64,000 bases of DNA from Acanthopleura granulata (GCA_016165875.1 JABBOT010000014.1:2739857-2803856), one strand, 5' to 3'; positions 26,201 through 34,969 are shown, counted from the stretch's first letter. Translations and numbers: made by a program. The notes: generated from the sequence alone by a model not told the origin.

Positions 26201-29200
26201 CATTTCTTTGTCAGACTAAAATGTGTAACTGTTTCTTATGAGACGAAACATCTGTTATTGTTGAGGTGACTGCTGGATAAAATTTTTTTTTGGGGGCCCT
26301 TGCAGATCACCAGTTTTTGATAAAGGACATGTAATTTGTTCTAATTTGGCATCACACATCTTGTGTAAATACTATTTATTGTTCTACTAAATGACAAAAC
26401 AGGTCCAGTATTTATAAAAAAGGAGGTTATTGCAAAGTGATATTTTCAGCGGGTGATGGATTGTAAAATTATGTGGTAAAGAATGACATTTGACTTATGT
26501 GACATGGAATAACAATTTATTTGTGTGACAAAACAGAATTATGTGACAAGGAATAATGCTTCATTTATGTCACAAGACAGGGGTACATTTCATGGAAAAA
26601 TATCTTGTTTGTCTGACTGAAGAGCTGTATGTGACATGAAATAACATTTTATTTGTGTGACAACACAGGTGTTTTCATACACAAAATCTAAAGCTCTGCA
26701 GACAGATGACGTATGTCTGGACGTGTCGTCCGTCGGCGGGCCAGTTAAACTGTTCCATTGTCACGGGGTAGGGGGGAATCAGTTGTGGGAATATGACAAG
26801 AAGGTAACTGGAGGAGAGTGCCACTAAAGGGGCATAACTGTGCTATAGGCTGGTGCTTATTTTCCCTTGTACAGATATGAAGAGGTCATTCTGATTAATT
26901 AATATGTGCCACGATATGAAGATGTGGTCAGAAACTACTTGTGGCTTAGGAATTGAGCCGTTCCCCAAATTTGTTGACAAGAAACTATTTATCAAACTCC
27001 AAGTATGCATTTAAAATCTGAATGACCTCTTTATGCCAGCATCCCTTTATACAGATAAGCACCTTTGAAATTTTACCAGCTTTTTGGTTGTCATGTGTTG
27101 CACAAATGGCATGTCTGTGTTCTTACACGTGAACTGTGTAGCCTCTTTGTAAAATTTCAAAGCTGTTTTTTTTGTTGGCAGTCCTTTCAAGGGTTAGACA
27201 CTTGGATGGTTATATTGGCAGAGAATGCTCAAAGACACAAACCAAGTTGCATGTTAGGTGCGATTTCTCAGAATTCTTTTTAAGTTCAAGGAGTTATGTT
27301 TTTTTTTCATAGGTAAATTTCAAAAATTTCAAAATCATGGAATTTCTTCTGATGTGTAAAAAAACAGCAAAACCAAAAATATATTTGGGTGTGAAAAATT
27401 TAATGTACAGGAAATTTAAAAATTTTGGATCTGTGACATACAAAGCCAGTTGTAAGCCTTCATTCAATTTAGATTTGAGCCATTTGCAAACTTTTTTTCC
27501 CTTTGATCACTCAAAATTTTTACGAGAAGTCTGCTCGGAAGTTGGTGTGATCACACTGTAATGAGCACTGTGTGTCTTGTAGCCACAAGGATTGTCTCCC
27601 CTGTGAAGGCTGACTGCCATCTGCACTGTTGCATCATTTGTTTCACTGTTAACATGACTGTTTGTTTCTGATGTTTTGATTGGCTTCCTTGATCAGGTGT
27701 TTGTTTACTCTAAGAAGAAAGAGCTGCGATTGGACGATGATATTTGCATCATCTTGCACACAAGGTCTAATGAGCTGAAGCTATTAAAATGTCCGCCGGT
27801 AAACACTGAGAACATTTGGGAATACAATAAAGAGGTAGATACTTTAAGTCTCTAGGTAGAATTAGTGGAACTACCCCCAAATGGGTGTGGGTCAGCTTGA
27901 TTAAGTAGATGAGGAAACTTCATAATTAGACACTAACAGATGTCCTGGATGTGTGTGGTCTTCGGGAAATAAGTTTGGTTTGAAACAGTCATTGTAATAA
28001 AACCTCTCCCTCATTATGATATGATTCATTACAGCATGCAATGAAACTGTGTTCCCCAGATTTTTCATCAAACTGTTGTTGCACACATCCACAGTTTCCA
28101 GGTTTTGTTGTCTTCTGTGATTTTTGAAGCTTGGTTATCATATTGTTTTTCTCTGGAAGCCACAGTGTAATACTCATTTGGCATACAATTAATACCCTGC
28201 ATCACACCCTGACCATTCCTGTATAATATATTCAGTTATCATTGGGTTAAGAACTTCATGCAGGAGATACCGTATATCACAGCGACAGAGCGACACAAGA
28301 CAGAGTTATTCCCCCTTAACAGAACTCTCTTGTGGGAGAGGTGTATTAGTATAATTACATCTCATTAGCACCGTGGCTGTTTTTGTCCAAATCTTTAACA
28401 TATTATGGATACGCAAACAGTGAATTTAGCGAAATACATGCAGAATTTATATTCAAGCCATATGTCTTAACCTAGACTCTGCTCTGTTTACCTTTGCCTT
28501 GTTTTGAAACAGTTAACTAAATTAACCAAATATATACAGCATAATCTTATACATTCATGCCGTGTATTGTCATTTACAATTGGCCTTCTAACCTATGATG
28601 CCACTGATCCTTTACGTCTCTCGACAAATGTTTCATGCCTTATTTTGTATTATATGGAATATTTAACATCTTTTCTGATACATGCACTAACACAAAAAAA
28701 TACATTGTTTCATCCCTGCATATCCACCATTCAGTACGTCAAACTTCCCATAAAGGACTGATGAGAGTTTTTGAGACATCCAGTCTTAAGGCTCTTAAGG
28801 GTATTTATACAGTAGAAGCGCCAGCCTGAACTTTACCTGGTGTAATGGCAATCTTCAAATGATCCTTGGTGTTTATCATGCGCTTCTGGGAGGCTCTGAT
28901 TACCTGTGGCTGTATGAGAGACTCTTGTCAGGAGAATGTCATAATCTTAAAAACTCACCTGGATTGATGAATTCAGCTTTGATGTTGTACTGATCAGTCT
29001 AAGAGTTCGACAGGTAGATGATGTGCATGGGTTTTCTGGAGTTGTGACAGTAAACACCAATCAAATCAAAATATAAATAAAGCCACCTGTTCTTGTGCAC
29101 CCAGCTGTTGGTATGTACTGAATACCAAATAATATCTTGACATGTTAAGATGCACTTTGAAAAGCATATAAATGCCTTAAAAGGACGCTTTAATGGCAAC

Positions 29201-32200
29201 ATTTGAATTTTTTTTTCTTTTTTGGATAAGAAAGGATTCAGTTGTCACAGAATGCCCTTGTAAGGTGGATGACTTAATGAGCATCAAGCAAACTGTCTCG
29301 CTTGAACAAACTAAACATAAGGTCAAATAGAGGAATAAACATACCGTTATTAATGCTGAAAGTTTTTATTTATTCTGTCCAAATGGTGGGTTAATGGAAG
29401 GGTAAATCGCGGGCATGCCCCCAAGGTTTTGTTTTGTTTTGTTTTGTTTTCGAATTTTCTTGGTTTTGTTTTTAAACATCAAAATCCCTGGTTATGGAGA
29501 ACTGTAGTGTAGGACATGAACAGTAGAAGAGGAGGTAAAGGGAGATAACCAAATTGTGAGGAACTGGCTGTACAGGGAAAGTTGAAAGAAAAGATGGCAG
29601 AACAGAAGATTCAATGGATATCATCTTTTTGGCGTGGATTTTTTTACCTTTCATCCAATATGGTGATGGGGATTTGACTGTGTTTTGATTTACATGTATT
29701 CCCTCATGTTAATGTAGTGTTTTAGGTTTTCAAGCAGATGCTGATATAATGCAAAAATGTTCTCCACTGCAAATAATTCTTACACTAGCTACTGCGGGTT
29801 GAGATCTGGTGCATTGAGGCTGGGTTGATGGTACATTTGAAGTATACACAGCAAAACCTTCACTGCACAGACTGTGCTCAAGCTTACTGTTGTGCAGACA
29901 AAAAGGTCACCACCACACAGTACCACATACATATACATGTGGTTTTAAAACTTGTGGTACTGCACCGCAGCTGCCTTATGCTGCATGGTGATGGACTATG
30001 TTGATTTGGGTCTGTTGCATGTTGTTGTGTGGCTTACAACTGCCGTGGTGGCACTACTGTCAGTGTCGTGCAAAATGCTGCTGCAGGTGTTGCAGCAGGT
30101 GTTGCAGCAGCTGTGCAGTTCGTAACTGCACTGACATGTAGAAGCACCTATGAACTGTGTGTACTGAGCAGCTGTCACATAGTACTCATCTGTCCAGTTC
30201 TTGGTCTTTTTACCCCTTTGGCCAATTTTGTAAGAGGTATTGTCGTAGGGGGAGCTGTCCGTCTGTCGTCATGTTCGTCGTAAATACTCTATCTCTAAAA
30301 CAGTTTATCTGATGTTCACCAAACTTACGCCACACTTACGTGTTGGCATGAGGACCAACCTTATTGATTTTCAGTGACCTTGACCTTTTTTTCAGGGTCA
30401 TTGGGGCCATTTTAATGAAATTTTATATAAGGCTAATAATTGCTCTCTCTGTAGAACGGATCAGCCCAAGTTCAATAAACTTGCACCACACTTACACATT
30501 GGCATGCTGAAGAACACTATTGATTTTCAGTGACCTTGACCTTTTTTTTCAAGGTCATTGGAAAAGGCTTGTAACATGATATCACCAGAATGGATTACCC
30601 CAAGTAGACCAAATTTACTCCACACTTACACATTGGCATGAGGAAGAACCCGTTTGGTTTTCAGTGACCTCAACCTTTTCTTCAAGGCCATTGGGGCCAT
30701 TGAAGTTAAATTTTATGTAAGTCTTGTAAATGCTATGTCTACACAGTTTTATGAATGGTTGATATTACACATAATATCTCTTGGAATTTGTATCCATTTG
30801 TATTTATTTATGGCTGAGGGGTTTTAAGTGCATTGCACGGTATTTTGTACCTTTTTCATTAATGGATTAAAATTCTCTAAGGCAGGTATTCATGTGTGGA
30901 AGTACATTGAAGTATAGATGAATGGTGAAGGGTGGCAGTTGTCTTTCTTCCTTTTGTATTCAAACACCTGATTTGCTCTGTGTGTGTGTAGAGAGTTGTT
31001 CCCCTTGGCTGAGGTGGTTTTTGTTTCATGTCCTATGTTTACTGCATGTCTAACATTGTTTTCAAGTAATTTTTCAAATGTTTTGATTAATAACAGCTTC
31101 AACTAAAAACAACACCAATGAAATGAATAAAACACCAACTACTTGCATTTAGTTTTGTGTGAAAAAAGTGTAAAAAAAAAAAATCACTAACAGTTGAATG
31201 GCCTGAAATTTTACCCTCAAAGTGCATTTTTCAGGCAAATAAATGTCCTGAAATATTACTTTTTGTGCTGATTTCATCCTATCTTCCAGACAAACCTCAA
31301 AAACACCTTTCTAAATATCAATGGACTGCACAACTTAGTCTAGGAGGAGATTTTTGGTCATTCACATTAATTATTTTACATTTATTAATTTGTTTCATTT
31401 GTGTTTTACACCGTACACAGGAATATTTCACTTATACGACAGTGGCCAGCATTATGCTGGGAGGAAACCACGACCATCCGCAGGTTGCTGGTGAACCCTG
31501 TCATGTGCAGCCAGAGAGGAAGCCAGAATGAGCTGGACTTGAACTCACAAGGACCGCATGGGTGAGAGGCACAGGGTCATAACGCTGCCCTGGCGCACTG
31601 ACCCCCTCGGCAATAGAGACCCCAAATTATTTTACATATTATCCATCTGGTTAATGTTTACTTCAGTTCTGTCTTCCTGTTTGTTCAGCTCAAGCACACA
31701 TGCTTTTATCATTTCTTGGGCCTCCGTGGCTCATTCGGTTAGCGCGTTATCGCAGCACAATGACCCGAAGCCTCCCACCAATGCCGTCAAAGACCACCGA
31801 GTTCAAGACCACCTCAAGCTGGCTTCTTCTCCTGCCGTACGTGGGAAGGTCCCCCGAGCTCTGCCCGGTTTCCTCCCACCATAATTCTGGCCGCTGTCGT
31901 ACAAGTGAAATATGGTGTAAAACACCAATCAAATAAATAAATAAATTTGTCATTTCTTTTTCACTGATTTTATTTGATCTCTGTGTTTTCCATTATATTG
32001 TTATTGTATGTACCTGTAGATACCAAATTACTTTACAGTAGATATCTGTAGATCACAGTTGAATTTATAATTAGTTCTTATACCATTGTTCATTGTGAAT
32101 AATATAAGAATTTTAACTTCTTTTCGGGAAAATAAAACCCACCTGAAATTTCAGCCTTTTGGAAGGTCTATTCCTGTTACTCAAATGTGAATGAATTATG

Positions 32201-34212
32201 TGATGCTTTTGGGAAAGGATTAGGTCACTGTGACCTATATTATATTGTCAGTGACCTTTAACTGTTGAATTACCCTTCCGCAGCACTGTGCAACCCTTTG
32301 CAGCTCTGTATGACCATTCTTTCTTCCAGACTCTCCAGTTGAAGCATGTGAATAGTAACCAATGTCTCGGGAAACCTAAGCCTCCGGAGATAGACACTCC
32401 TTCAATAGGTGAGTCCTGCCTCCAGCGTTCAGAAACTGGTGCTCAGTAACCAGTGTCTCGGGAAACCTAAGCCTCCAGAGATAGACACTCCTTCAATAGG
32501 TGAGTCCTGTCTCCTGAGTTCAGAAACTGGTGCCCAGTAACCAGTGTCTCGGGAAACCTAAGCCTCCAGAGATAGACACTCCTTCAATAGGTGAGTCCTG
32601 TCTCCAGAGTTCAGAAACTGGTGCCCAGTAACCAGTGTCTCGGGAAACCTAAGCCTCCAGAGATAGACACTCCTTCAATAGGTGAGTCCTGTCTCCAGAG
32701 TTCAGAAACTGGTGCCCAGTAACCAGTGTCTCGGGAAACCTAAGCCTCCAGAGATAGACACTCCTTCAATAGGTGAGTCCTGTCTCCAGAGTTCAGAAAC
32801 TGGTGCCCAGTAACCAGTGCCTTGGGAAACCTAAGCCTCCAGAGATAGACACTCCTTCAACAGGTGAGTCCTCTCTCCAGTGTTCAGAAACTGGTGCAAA
32901 GTAACCAGTGTCTCGGGAAACCTAAGCCTCCAGAGATAGACACTCCTTCAATAGGCGAGTCCTGTCTCCTGAATTCAGAAACTGGTGCCCATGGGAATAA
33001 ATACCAGCCATAATGTGTAGTGGATCGTACATGGGAAGCAACCAGCAACCTGCAACCAGCAACCTGCGGATGGTCCTAGGTTTCCCCACGGCTCTGTCCG
33101 GTTTCCTTCCATCATAATGCTGGCCACCGTGGTATAAGTGAAATATTATTCAGTGTGACATGGAATATTCTTGAGTATGACGTTAAACACCAATCAAAGA
33201 AATACATAAATGTGCAGTGAACTGTAGGGTGAAAAACCATTGGCTGCACGTGCTCTGCCCTATCGGCAAAAAAGTTCACCAAAACCAGCGTTTACCCGTA
33301 AGAGTGCTGAGTTTAATAGACTAATTTTGCCCAGCTATTTAACTACGAGCTTGAAGCCTAGGTAGATAAAAATAATTATGACCTCACCCGTCGTTAGAGA
33401 AACTAATCCCATTAAACATCAGTGAACATTGTCCATGGATATCATAGGGTAATGCATTGGATAGAGACAAGGATATCATTGGGTAATGTATTGCATACAG
33501 ACATGGTTATCATTGGGTAATGCATTGCATAGAGACAAGGATATCATTGGGTAATGCATTGCATACAGACAAGGATATCATTGGGTAATGTATTGCATAC
33601 AGACATGGTTATCATTGGGTAATGCATTACATAGAGACAAGGATATCATTGGGTAATGCATTGCATAGAGACAAGGATATCATTGGGTAATGCATTGCAT
33701 AGAGACAAGGATATCGTTGGGTAATCCATTGCCTACAGACAAGGATATCATTGGGTAATCCATTGCCTACAGACAAGGATATCGTTGGGTAATACATTAC
33801 ATACAGACAAGGATATCATTGGGTGATGCATTGCATACAGACAAGGATATGATTTAGTAATGCATTGCATACAGACAAGCATATCATTGGGTAATCCATT
33901 GCATAGAGACAAGGATATGATTGGGTAATGCATTGCATAGAGACAAGGATATCATTGGGTAATGCATTGCATAGAGACAAGGATATCATTGGGTAATGCA
34001 TTGCATACAGACAAGGATATCATTGGGTAATGCATTGCATAGAGACAAGGATATCATTGGGTAATGCATTGCATACAGATATGGTTATCATTGGGCAATG
34101 CATTGCATACAGACAAGGATATCATTTTGAAATCAATCTTTCTTTTCTGTTTGCAGGTCCCTGTAATGACAGTGTTGGACAACAGTGGATTCTTACAGAC
34201 ATGAAGTGGTGA
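11058..34212 (+). CDS. GALNT1/13: Polypeptide N-acetylgalactosaminyltransferase, GALNT1/GALNT13 subfamily (whole gene)
   Basis: This Golgi type II membrane enzyme transfers GalNAc from UDP-GalNAc to Ser/Thr of acceptor proteins and so starts mucin-type O-glycosylation. Thirteen coding positions join in phase: 11058-11262, 14321-14492, 14990-15156, 16255-16359, 18561-18663, 19145-19315, 20814-20931, then 21940-22120 or 23130-23310, 25005-25144, 25776-25874, then 26669-26803 or 27697-27834, 32330-32408 and 34157-34212. The product is about 576 residues against 556-559 for human GALNT1 and GALNT13. Visible in order: an N-terminal membrane anchor, a GT-A catalytic domain with the DAH metal motif (exon 5), the Gal/GalNAc-T motif with DIWGAENLE (exon 7) and a C-terminal three-repeat ricin-type lectin domain. 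Colinear similarity to GALNT1/13 runs over the full length. The start is the first ATG after the acceptor at 11032, in context AAAAATGG. Confidence 0.96.
11404..12452. repeat. 70-bp minisatellite, 15 nearly identical copies
   Basis: The unit begins 'aatcccaaggggttc' and recurs every 70 bp from 11404 to 12384. The copies differ at only a few positions (cag/ctg, cgg/cag, cgt/cat), so the array is young or homogenised. It lies in the intron after GALNT coding exon 1. The long open frames on the minus strand are produced by a stop-free unit and have no gene-like features. Confidence 0.97.
12453..14320 (+). other. Rest of the intron between GALNT exons 1 and 2
   Basis: AT-rich unique sequence with scattered TACATGTA motifs. 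I see no exon, SINE or array here. Confidence 0.7.
14321..14492 (+). CDS. GALNT1/13: GALNT coding exon 2: stem
   Basis: The acceptor TGTTGCAG ends at 14320 and the donor GTAAGT starts at 14493. The exon carries the conserved stem segment GKAVVIP and the KINQFN-like block ([20 protein letters not shown]), matching the GALNT1/13 region just before the catalytic domain. Confidence 0.95.
14990..15156 (+). CDS. GALNT1/13: GALNT coding exon 3: start of the GT-A catalytic domain
   Basis: Acceptor TTTTCAG ends at 14989, donor GAG|GTGAGG starts at 15157. Contains the hallmark [20 protein letters not shown], and [12 protein letters not shown], the UDP-sugar-binding first part of the fold. Confidence 0.96.
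15482..15695 (+). mobile_element. tRNA-derived SINE, old diverged copy
   Basis: The head 'ggcctccatggcccagttg', the block 'catgttggcttcctctccgg' and the end 'tattgctggcgaccattg' match the family. The 3' part is poorly preserved. Confidence 0.7.
15855..16131 (+). mobile_element. tRNA-derived SINE, near full length
   Basis: Complete head ('tcgtggctcatttggttagc'), body ('ctctccggccgtacgtg', 'cataatgctggccgcc') and a tail of five AAAT repeats. Confidence 0.88.
16255..16359 (+). CDS. GALNT1/13: GALNT coding exon 4
   Basis: The acceptor TTTCAG ends at 16254 and the donor AAAG|GTAAAG starts at 16360. The encoded block ends in the very conserved [11 protein letters not shown], equivalent to [11 protein letters not shown] in GALNT1. 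Confidence 0.96.
16360..18560 (+). other. GALNT intron between exons 4 and 5
   Basis: AT-rich, with a T-run near 17275-17292. No exon or array is recognisable. A stretch near 18215-18310 has weak resemblance to the SINE body. Confidence 0.65.
18561..18663 (+). CDS. GALNT1/13: GALNT coding exon 5: DxH metal-binding motif
   Basis: Acceptor TTTACAG ends at 18560, donor CAG|GTGAAA starts at 18664. It encodes [20 protein letters not shown]. Asp and His of DAH bind the Mn2+ and the UDP diphosphate in this family. Confidence 0.97.
19145..19315 (+). CDS. GALNT1/13: GALNT coding exon 6: catalytic core
   Basis: Acceptor TTCCAG ends at 19144, donor ACG|GTAAGA starts at 19316. Contains [16 protein letters not shown] and [15 protein letters not shown], colinear with GALNT1. 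Confidence 0.97.
19316..20813 (+). other. GALNT intron between exons 6 and 7
   Basis: One SINE at 20093-20361 in otherwise AT-rich unique sequence. Confidence 0.7.
20093..20361 (+). mobile_element. tRNA-derived SINE, full length
   Basis: Intact head with A-box-like 'gactcagtcggttagcgag', a B-box-like 'gagttcaagtcc', the conserved body and an AAAGAAAGAAATA tail. Confidence 0.9.
20814..20931 (+). CDS. GALNT1/13: GALNT coding exon 7: first half of the Gal/GalNAc-T motif
   Basis: Acceptor TTCCAG ends at 20813, donor AGG|GTGAGT starts at 20932. Contains [16 protein letters not shown] and [20 protein letters not shown]1 has Gly where this protein has Ala in WGAEN. The exon ends in phase 0, as both downstream alternative exons require. 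Confidence 0.97.
21175..21775. repeat. Degenerate short tandem repeat (gagcc-agtggt-ttgcc type)
   Basis: Loosely periodic copies of 'gtgagccagtggtttgc' and 'gtgagctagtgatgtgc' separated by a unique 120-bp stretch. Strongly diverged, no coding sense. Confidence 0.75.
21940..22120 (+). CDS. GALNT1/13: GALNT alternative exon 8a: catalytic-loop segment, version A
   Basis: The acceptor ACAACAG ends at 21939 and a GT donor (CCAG|GTTCAC) starts at 22121. The exon is 181 nt, enters in phase 0 and leaves in phase 1. It encodes [20 protein letters not shown], then [11 protein letters not shown] and AEVWMDEW. In the family this segment holds the third metal-ligand His (VGH) and the flexible loop that closes over the donor sugar. 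It is about 69% identical in protein (42 of 61 positions) to exon 8b. Only one of 8a and 8b can be used without shifting the frame. Confidence 0.93.
22121..23129 (+). other. Intron separating the alternative exons 8a and 8b
   Basis: About 1 kb of unique sequence with a short run of CA (22498-22506) and a TA-rich run near 22655. Any element controlling the choice between 8a and 8b could lie here, but I cannot name one. Confidence 0.6.
23130..23310 (+). CDS. GALNT1/13: GALNT alternative exon 8b: catalytic-loop segment, version B
   Basis: The acceptor TTTTTAG ends at 23129 and the donor CCAG|GTCTGT starts at 23311. Length (181 nt) and phases are the same as for 8a. It encodes [31 protein letters not shown] and VEVWMDEY. 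The EIVTC block and the Arg-Lys after the VGHVF block match GALNT1 better than version A does. A Trp takes the place of the loop Phe (YSWPGG instead of YSFPGG). The conserved metal-ligand His is kept in both versions. Confidence 0.94.
23453..23560. repeat. Short minisatellite, 'cattttcatgttttggtccttcg' type
   Basis: Four to five imperfect tandem copies of a T-rich unit. Confidence 0.85.
24004..24115 (+). mobile_element. 5'-truncated SINE
   Basis: Only the 3' third is present: 'ccaccataatgctggccgcc', 'gaaatattcttgagtgcgg' and an AAATA tail. Confidence 0.85.
24310..24890. repeat. Degenerate 'gggctaatagatttacagcaacat' repeat, split by a SINE
   Basis: Ten or more loose copies of a unit near 30 bp with core 'gggctaatagattta'. 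The run is interrupted at about 24571-24770 by a SINE. Confidence 0.8.
24571..24770 (+). mobile_element. Rearranged SINE inside a minisatellite, with target-site duplication
   Basis: 'tagatctg' stands at both ends (near 24567 and 24763), consistent with an 8-bp target-site duplication. The head is reduced to 'ctagca', the body runs from 'ccagctcatgcttgcttcc' to 'aaaacgccaatctaataaat'. Insertion therefore postdates the repeat that it splits. Confidence 0.8.
25005..25144 (+). CDS. GALNT1/13: GALNT coding exon 9: end of catalytic domain, linker, start of lectin domain
   Basis: Acceptor TCTGTAG ends at 25004, donor GAG|GTAGGT starts at 25145. It encodes [20 protein letters not shown], then [20 protein letters not shown], the family's linker between the catalytic and lectin domains. 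Confidence 0.97.
25776..25874 (+). CDS. GALNT1/13: GALNT coding exon 10: lectin alpha repeat
   Basis: Acceptor TTTTCAG ends at 25775, donor CAG|GTATGT starts at 25875. Encodes HQCLDSMG and GCHNMGGNQ, the CLD and G-x-N-Q hallmarks of the first ricin-type repeat. Confidence 0.97.
25875..26668 (+). other. GALNT intron between exons 10 and 11a
   Basis: AT-rich, with loosely repeated 'tgtgacaaggaataa' phrases at about 26490-26660. No exon seen. Confidence 0.65.
26669..26803 (+). CDS. GALNT1/13: GALNT alternative exon 11a: lectin beta repeat, canonical version
   Basis: Acceptor ACACAG ends at 26668, donor AAG|GTAACT starts at 26804. It is 135 nt, phase 0 to 0. It encodes [20 protein letters not shown] and [11 protein letters not shown]. 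Both carbohydrate-binding hallmarks (CLD and Q-x-W) are present. It is colinear with GALNT1. Confidence 0.96.
26804..27696 (+). other. Intron separating the alternative exons 11a and 11b
   Basis: About 0.9 kb, AT-rich, no repeat recognised. Confidence 0.6.
27697..27834 (+). CDS. GALNT1/13: GALNT alternative exon 11b: lectin beta repeat, divergent version
   Basis: Acceptor GATCAG ends at 27696, donor GAG|GTAGAT starts at 27835. It is 138 nt, phase 0 to 0. The skeleton VF-Y-K-K...DD-C...KLL-C...WEYNKE follows exon 11a. The CLD Asp is lost (ICIIL), and the Q-x-W has become N-I-W. The family's ligand-binding residues are therefore missing, and this version should not bind GalNAc in the usual way. 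It can replace 11a, or be added to it, without a frameshift. Replacement is more natural because the repeat unit is the same. Confidence 0.88.
30285..30735. repeat. Three direct copies of a ~155-bp element with TGACCTTGACC / TCAAGGTCA
   Basis: The units share 'cacacttacacattggcatg', 'gattttcagtgaccttgacctttttt' and 'aaggtcattgg'. The second unit has an inverted pair, TGACCTTGA (30531-30539) and TCAAGGTCA (30549-30557), which could form a hairpin. The wording resembles a repeat type common in mollusc genomes (from memory). Confidence 0.85.
31197..31345 (+). mobile_element. Copy of a MITE-like dispersed element
   Basis: Shares 'gaaattttaccc', 'aagtgcattttt', 'ccagacaaacctcaaaaacacc' and 'gcacaacttagtc' in order with the copies at 40735, 41117 and 53402. 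The 3' end appears cut short next to the SINE. Confidence 0.65.
31384..31630 (-). mobile_element. tRNA-derived SINE, minus orientation
   Basis: Reading the minus strand gives head, 'gagttcaagtccagctcattc', 'ctctctggctgcacatg', 'ccagcataatgctggccactg' and 'gaaatattcctgtgtacgg'. Confidence 0.88.
31718..31950 (+). mobile_element. tRNA-derived SINE
   Basis: Head 'ggcctccgtggctcattcggttagcgcg', body with the 'ggtctgccagcaacctg' block deleted, tail AAATAAATAAATAAAT. Confidence 0.9.
32330..32408 (+). CDS. GALNT1/13: GALNT coding exon 12: lectin gamma repeat, first part
   Basis: Acceptor TTCTTCCAG ends at 32329, donor ATAG|GTGAGT starts at 32409. It encodes [20 protein letters not shown], matching [12 protein letters not shown] of GALNT1, though CLD has become CLG here. 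Phase 0 to 1. The last 55 nt and the first 36 intron bases form the unit of the tandem array that follows. Confidence 0.95.
32409..32999 (+). repeat. 91-bp tandem array made from exon 12 and its splice donor
   Basis: Six further copies follow the genuine exon at exactly 91-bp spacing. The donor-side motif 'ttcaatag|gt' recurs at 32492, 32583, 32674 and 32765; 32856 has 'caacag|gt', and the copy at 32947 has a GC donor. Each copy holds the 55-nt exon part, the donor and a TTCAG acceptor-like site. Most differences from the exon are synonymous (CAA/CAG, CCG/CCA). Each TTCAG-to-donor segment is 67 nt, phase 0 to 1, the same phases as exon 12. Confidence 0.95.
33005..33212 (+). mobile_element. 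5'-truncated SINE
   Basis: Starts within the 'gtacatgggaag' block, has 'caaccagcaacctgc' duplicated, then 'cataatgctggccaccg' and a rearranged end with a repeated 'gaaatatt' motif before 'gttaaacaccaatcaaag'. Confidence 0.85.
33428..34130. repeat. 34-bp minisatellite next to the last GALNT exon
   Basis: About 20 copies of a 34-bp unit ('aatgcattgcatagagac', 'aaggatatcattgggt'). The array ends 26 bases before the final exon's first base, so it directly precedes the polypyrimidine tract. Confidence 0.95.
34157..34212 (+). CDS. GALNT1/13: GALNT coding exon 13: end of lectin gamma repeat and stop
   Basis: Acceptor TTTGCAG ends at 34156. It encodes [17 protein letters not shown] and a TGA at 34210-34212. 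The QQW is the Q-x-W hallmark of the third repeat. Confidence 0.96.
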
Positions 34213-34969
34213 TAAGGGCACTGGAAAGGAAATGTTAACAAATGAGACAGGATTTTACTATGATGATTCTATGTGCGGTGCAAGATATATCCATAGCTGT
34301 ACTAGTCATATGTGAAACATGATGCCCAGTTTCTTCTAATTTTAGGACACCATTTTAACTTCTGAGACAAAAGAAAACAATGAATGACAAAGGGCTCAAA
34401 TGTGATGTTGATACTGCCCCAGAATCTGGTGTGTGCTTTGTCAGGTATAAAGTCGGATCAACAACTTCTGTGTTATCATAGTGTGCGAATGTAGGTATCG
34501 TACATACACAATTATTATTAAAGAGAAGTTTCATTGTAAAAGAAACTTGTTAATCCTCCGAGTCACGGCTGTGAAAAGCTGATTGGTGTCCGAAAAGTTA
34601 GAAGAACGACTCGGCAAGGTGCTGTCAATGGCAAAGGTTGTATCATATCATACGCTAATTCAGATTGAAAAATTTTATATATTCTGTATAAATCTAATTT
34701 CCACTTTGTTGATATGAAAAAAGTTGGCATCCAAGATTAAGCCGACCATTGTACTTGTATGTGCATCCGAAATCAATGTGTAAAATAGATGCAGATTTAC
34801 ACTTGTGTATGGAAGATAGTTTTTGTGGGGACAGTCCCCCCCCCCCCTCCATTTGCTAGTTAGTCAACTGTATAAATTCAGTAAACCCCAGATATTGCCA
34901 GAATATCAATGTTAAAAGTTGATATCTGTTAAGGTACCTGTTGTTGCAGTTTCTTTAGGAAGTGTCTAC

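Larger units (their letters stand above)
27835..32329 (+). other. Long GALNT intron before exon 12
   Basis: AT-rich DNA with a GTTTT run at 29430-29450, GCAGCAG-rich 30080-30115, a three-copy dispersed repeat at 30285-30735, a palindromic element at 31197-31345 and two SINEs of opposite orientation (31384-31630 and 31718-31950). No exon recognised. Confidence 0.7.

Noticed and set aside
26669..27834. Exon 11b as a pseudo-exon
   Set aside because: Open frame, correct phases, both splice sites and a preserved structural skeleton argue for a functional alternative exon despite loss of the binding residues.
33428..34130. 34-bp regular array that superficially looks like a CRISPR array
   Set aside because: The units are contiguous with no unique spacers, and the locus is an animal intron.
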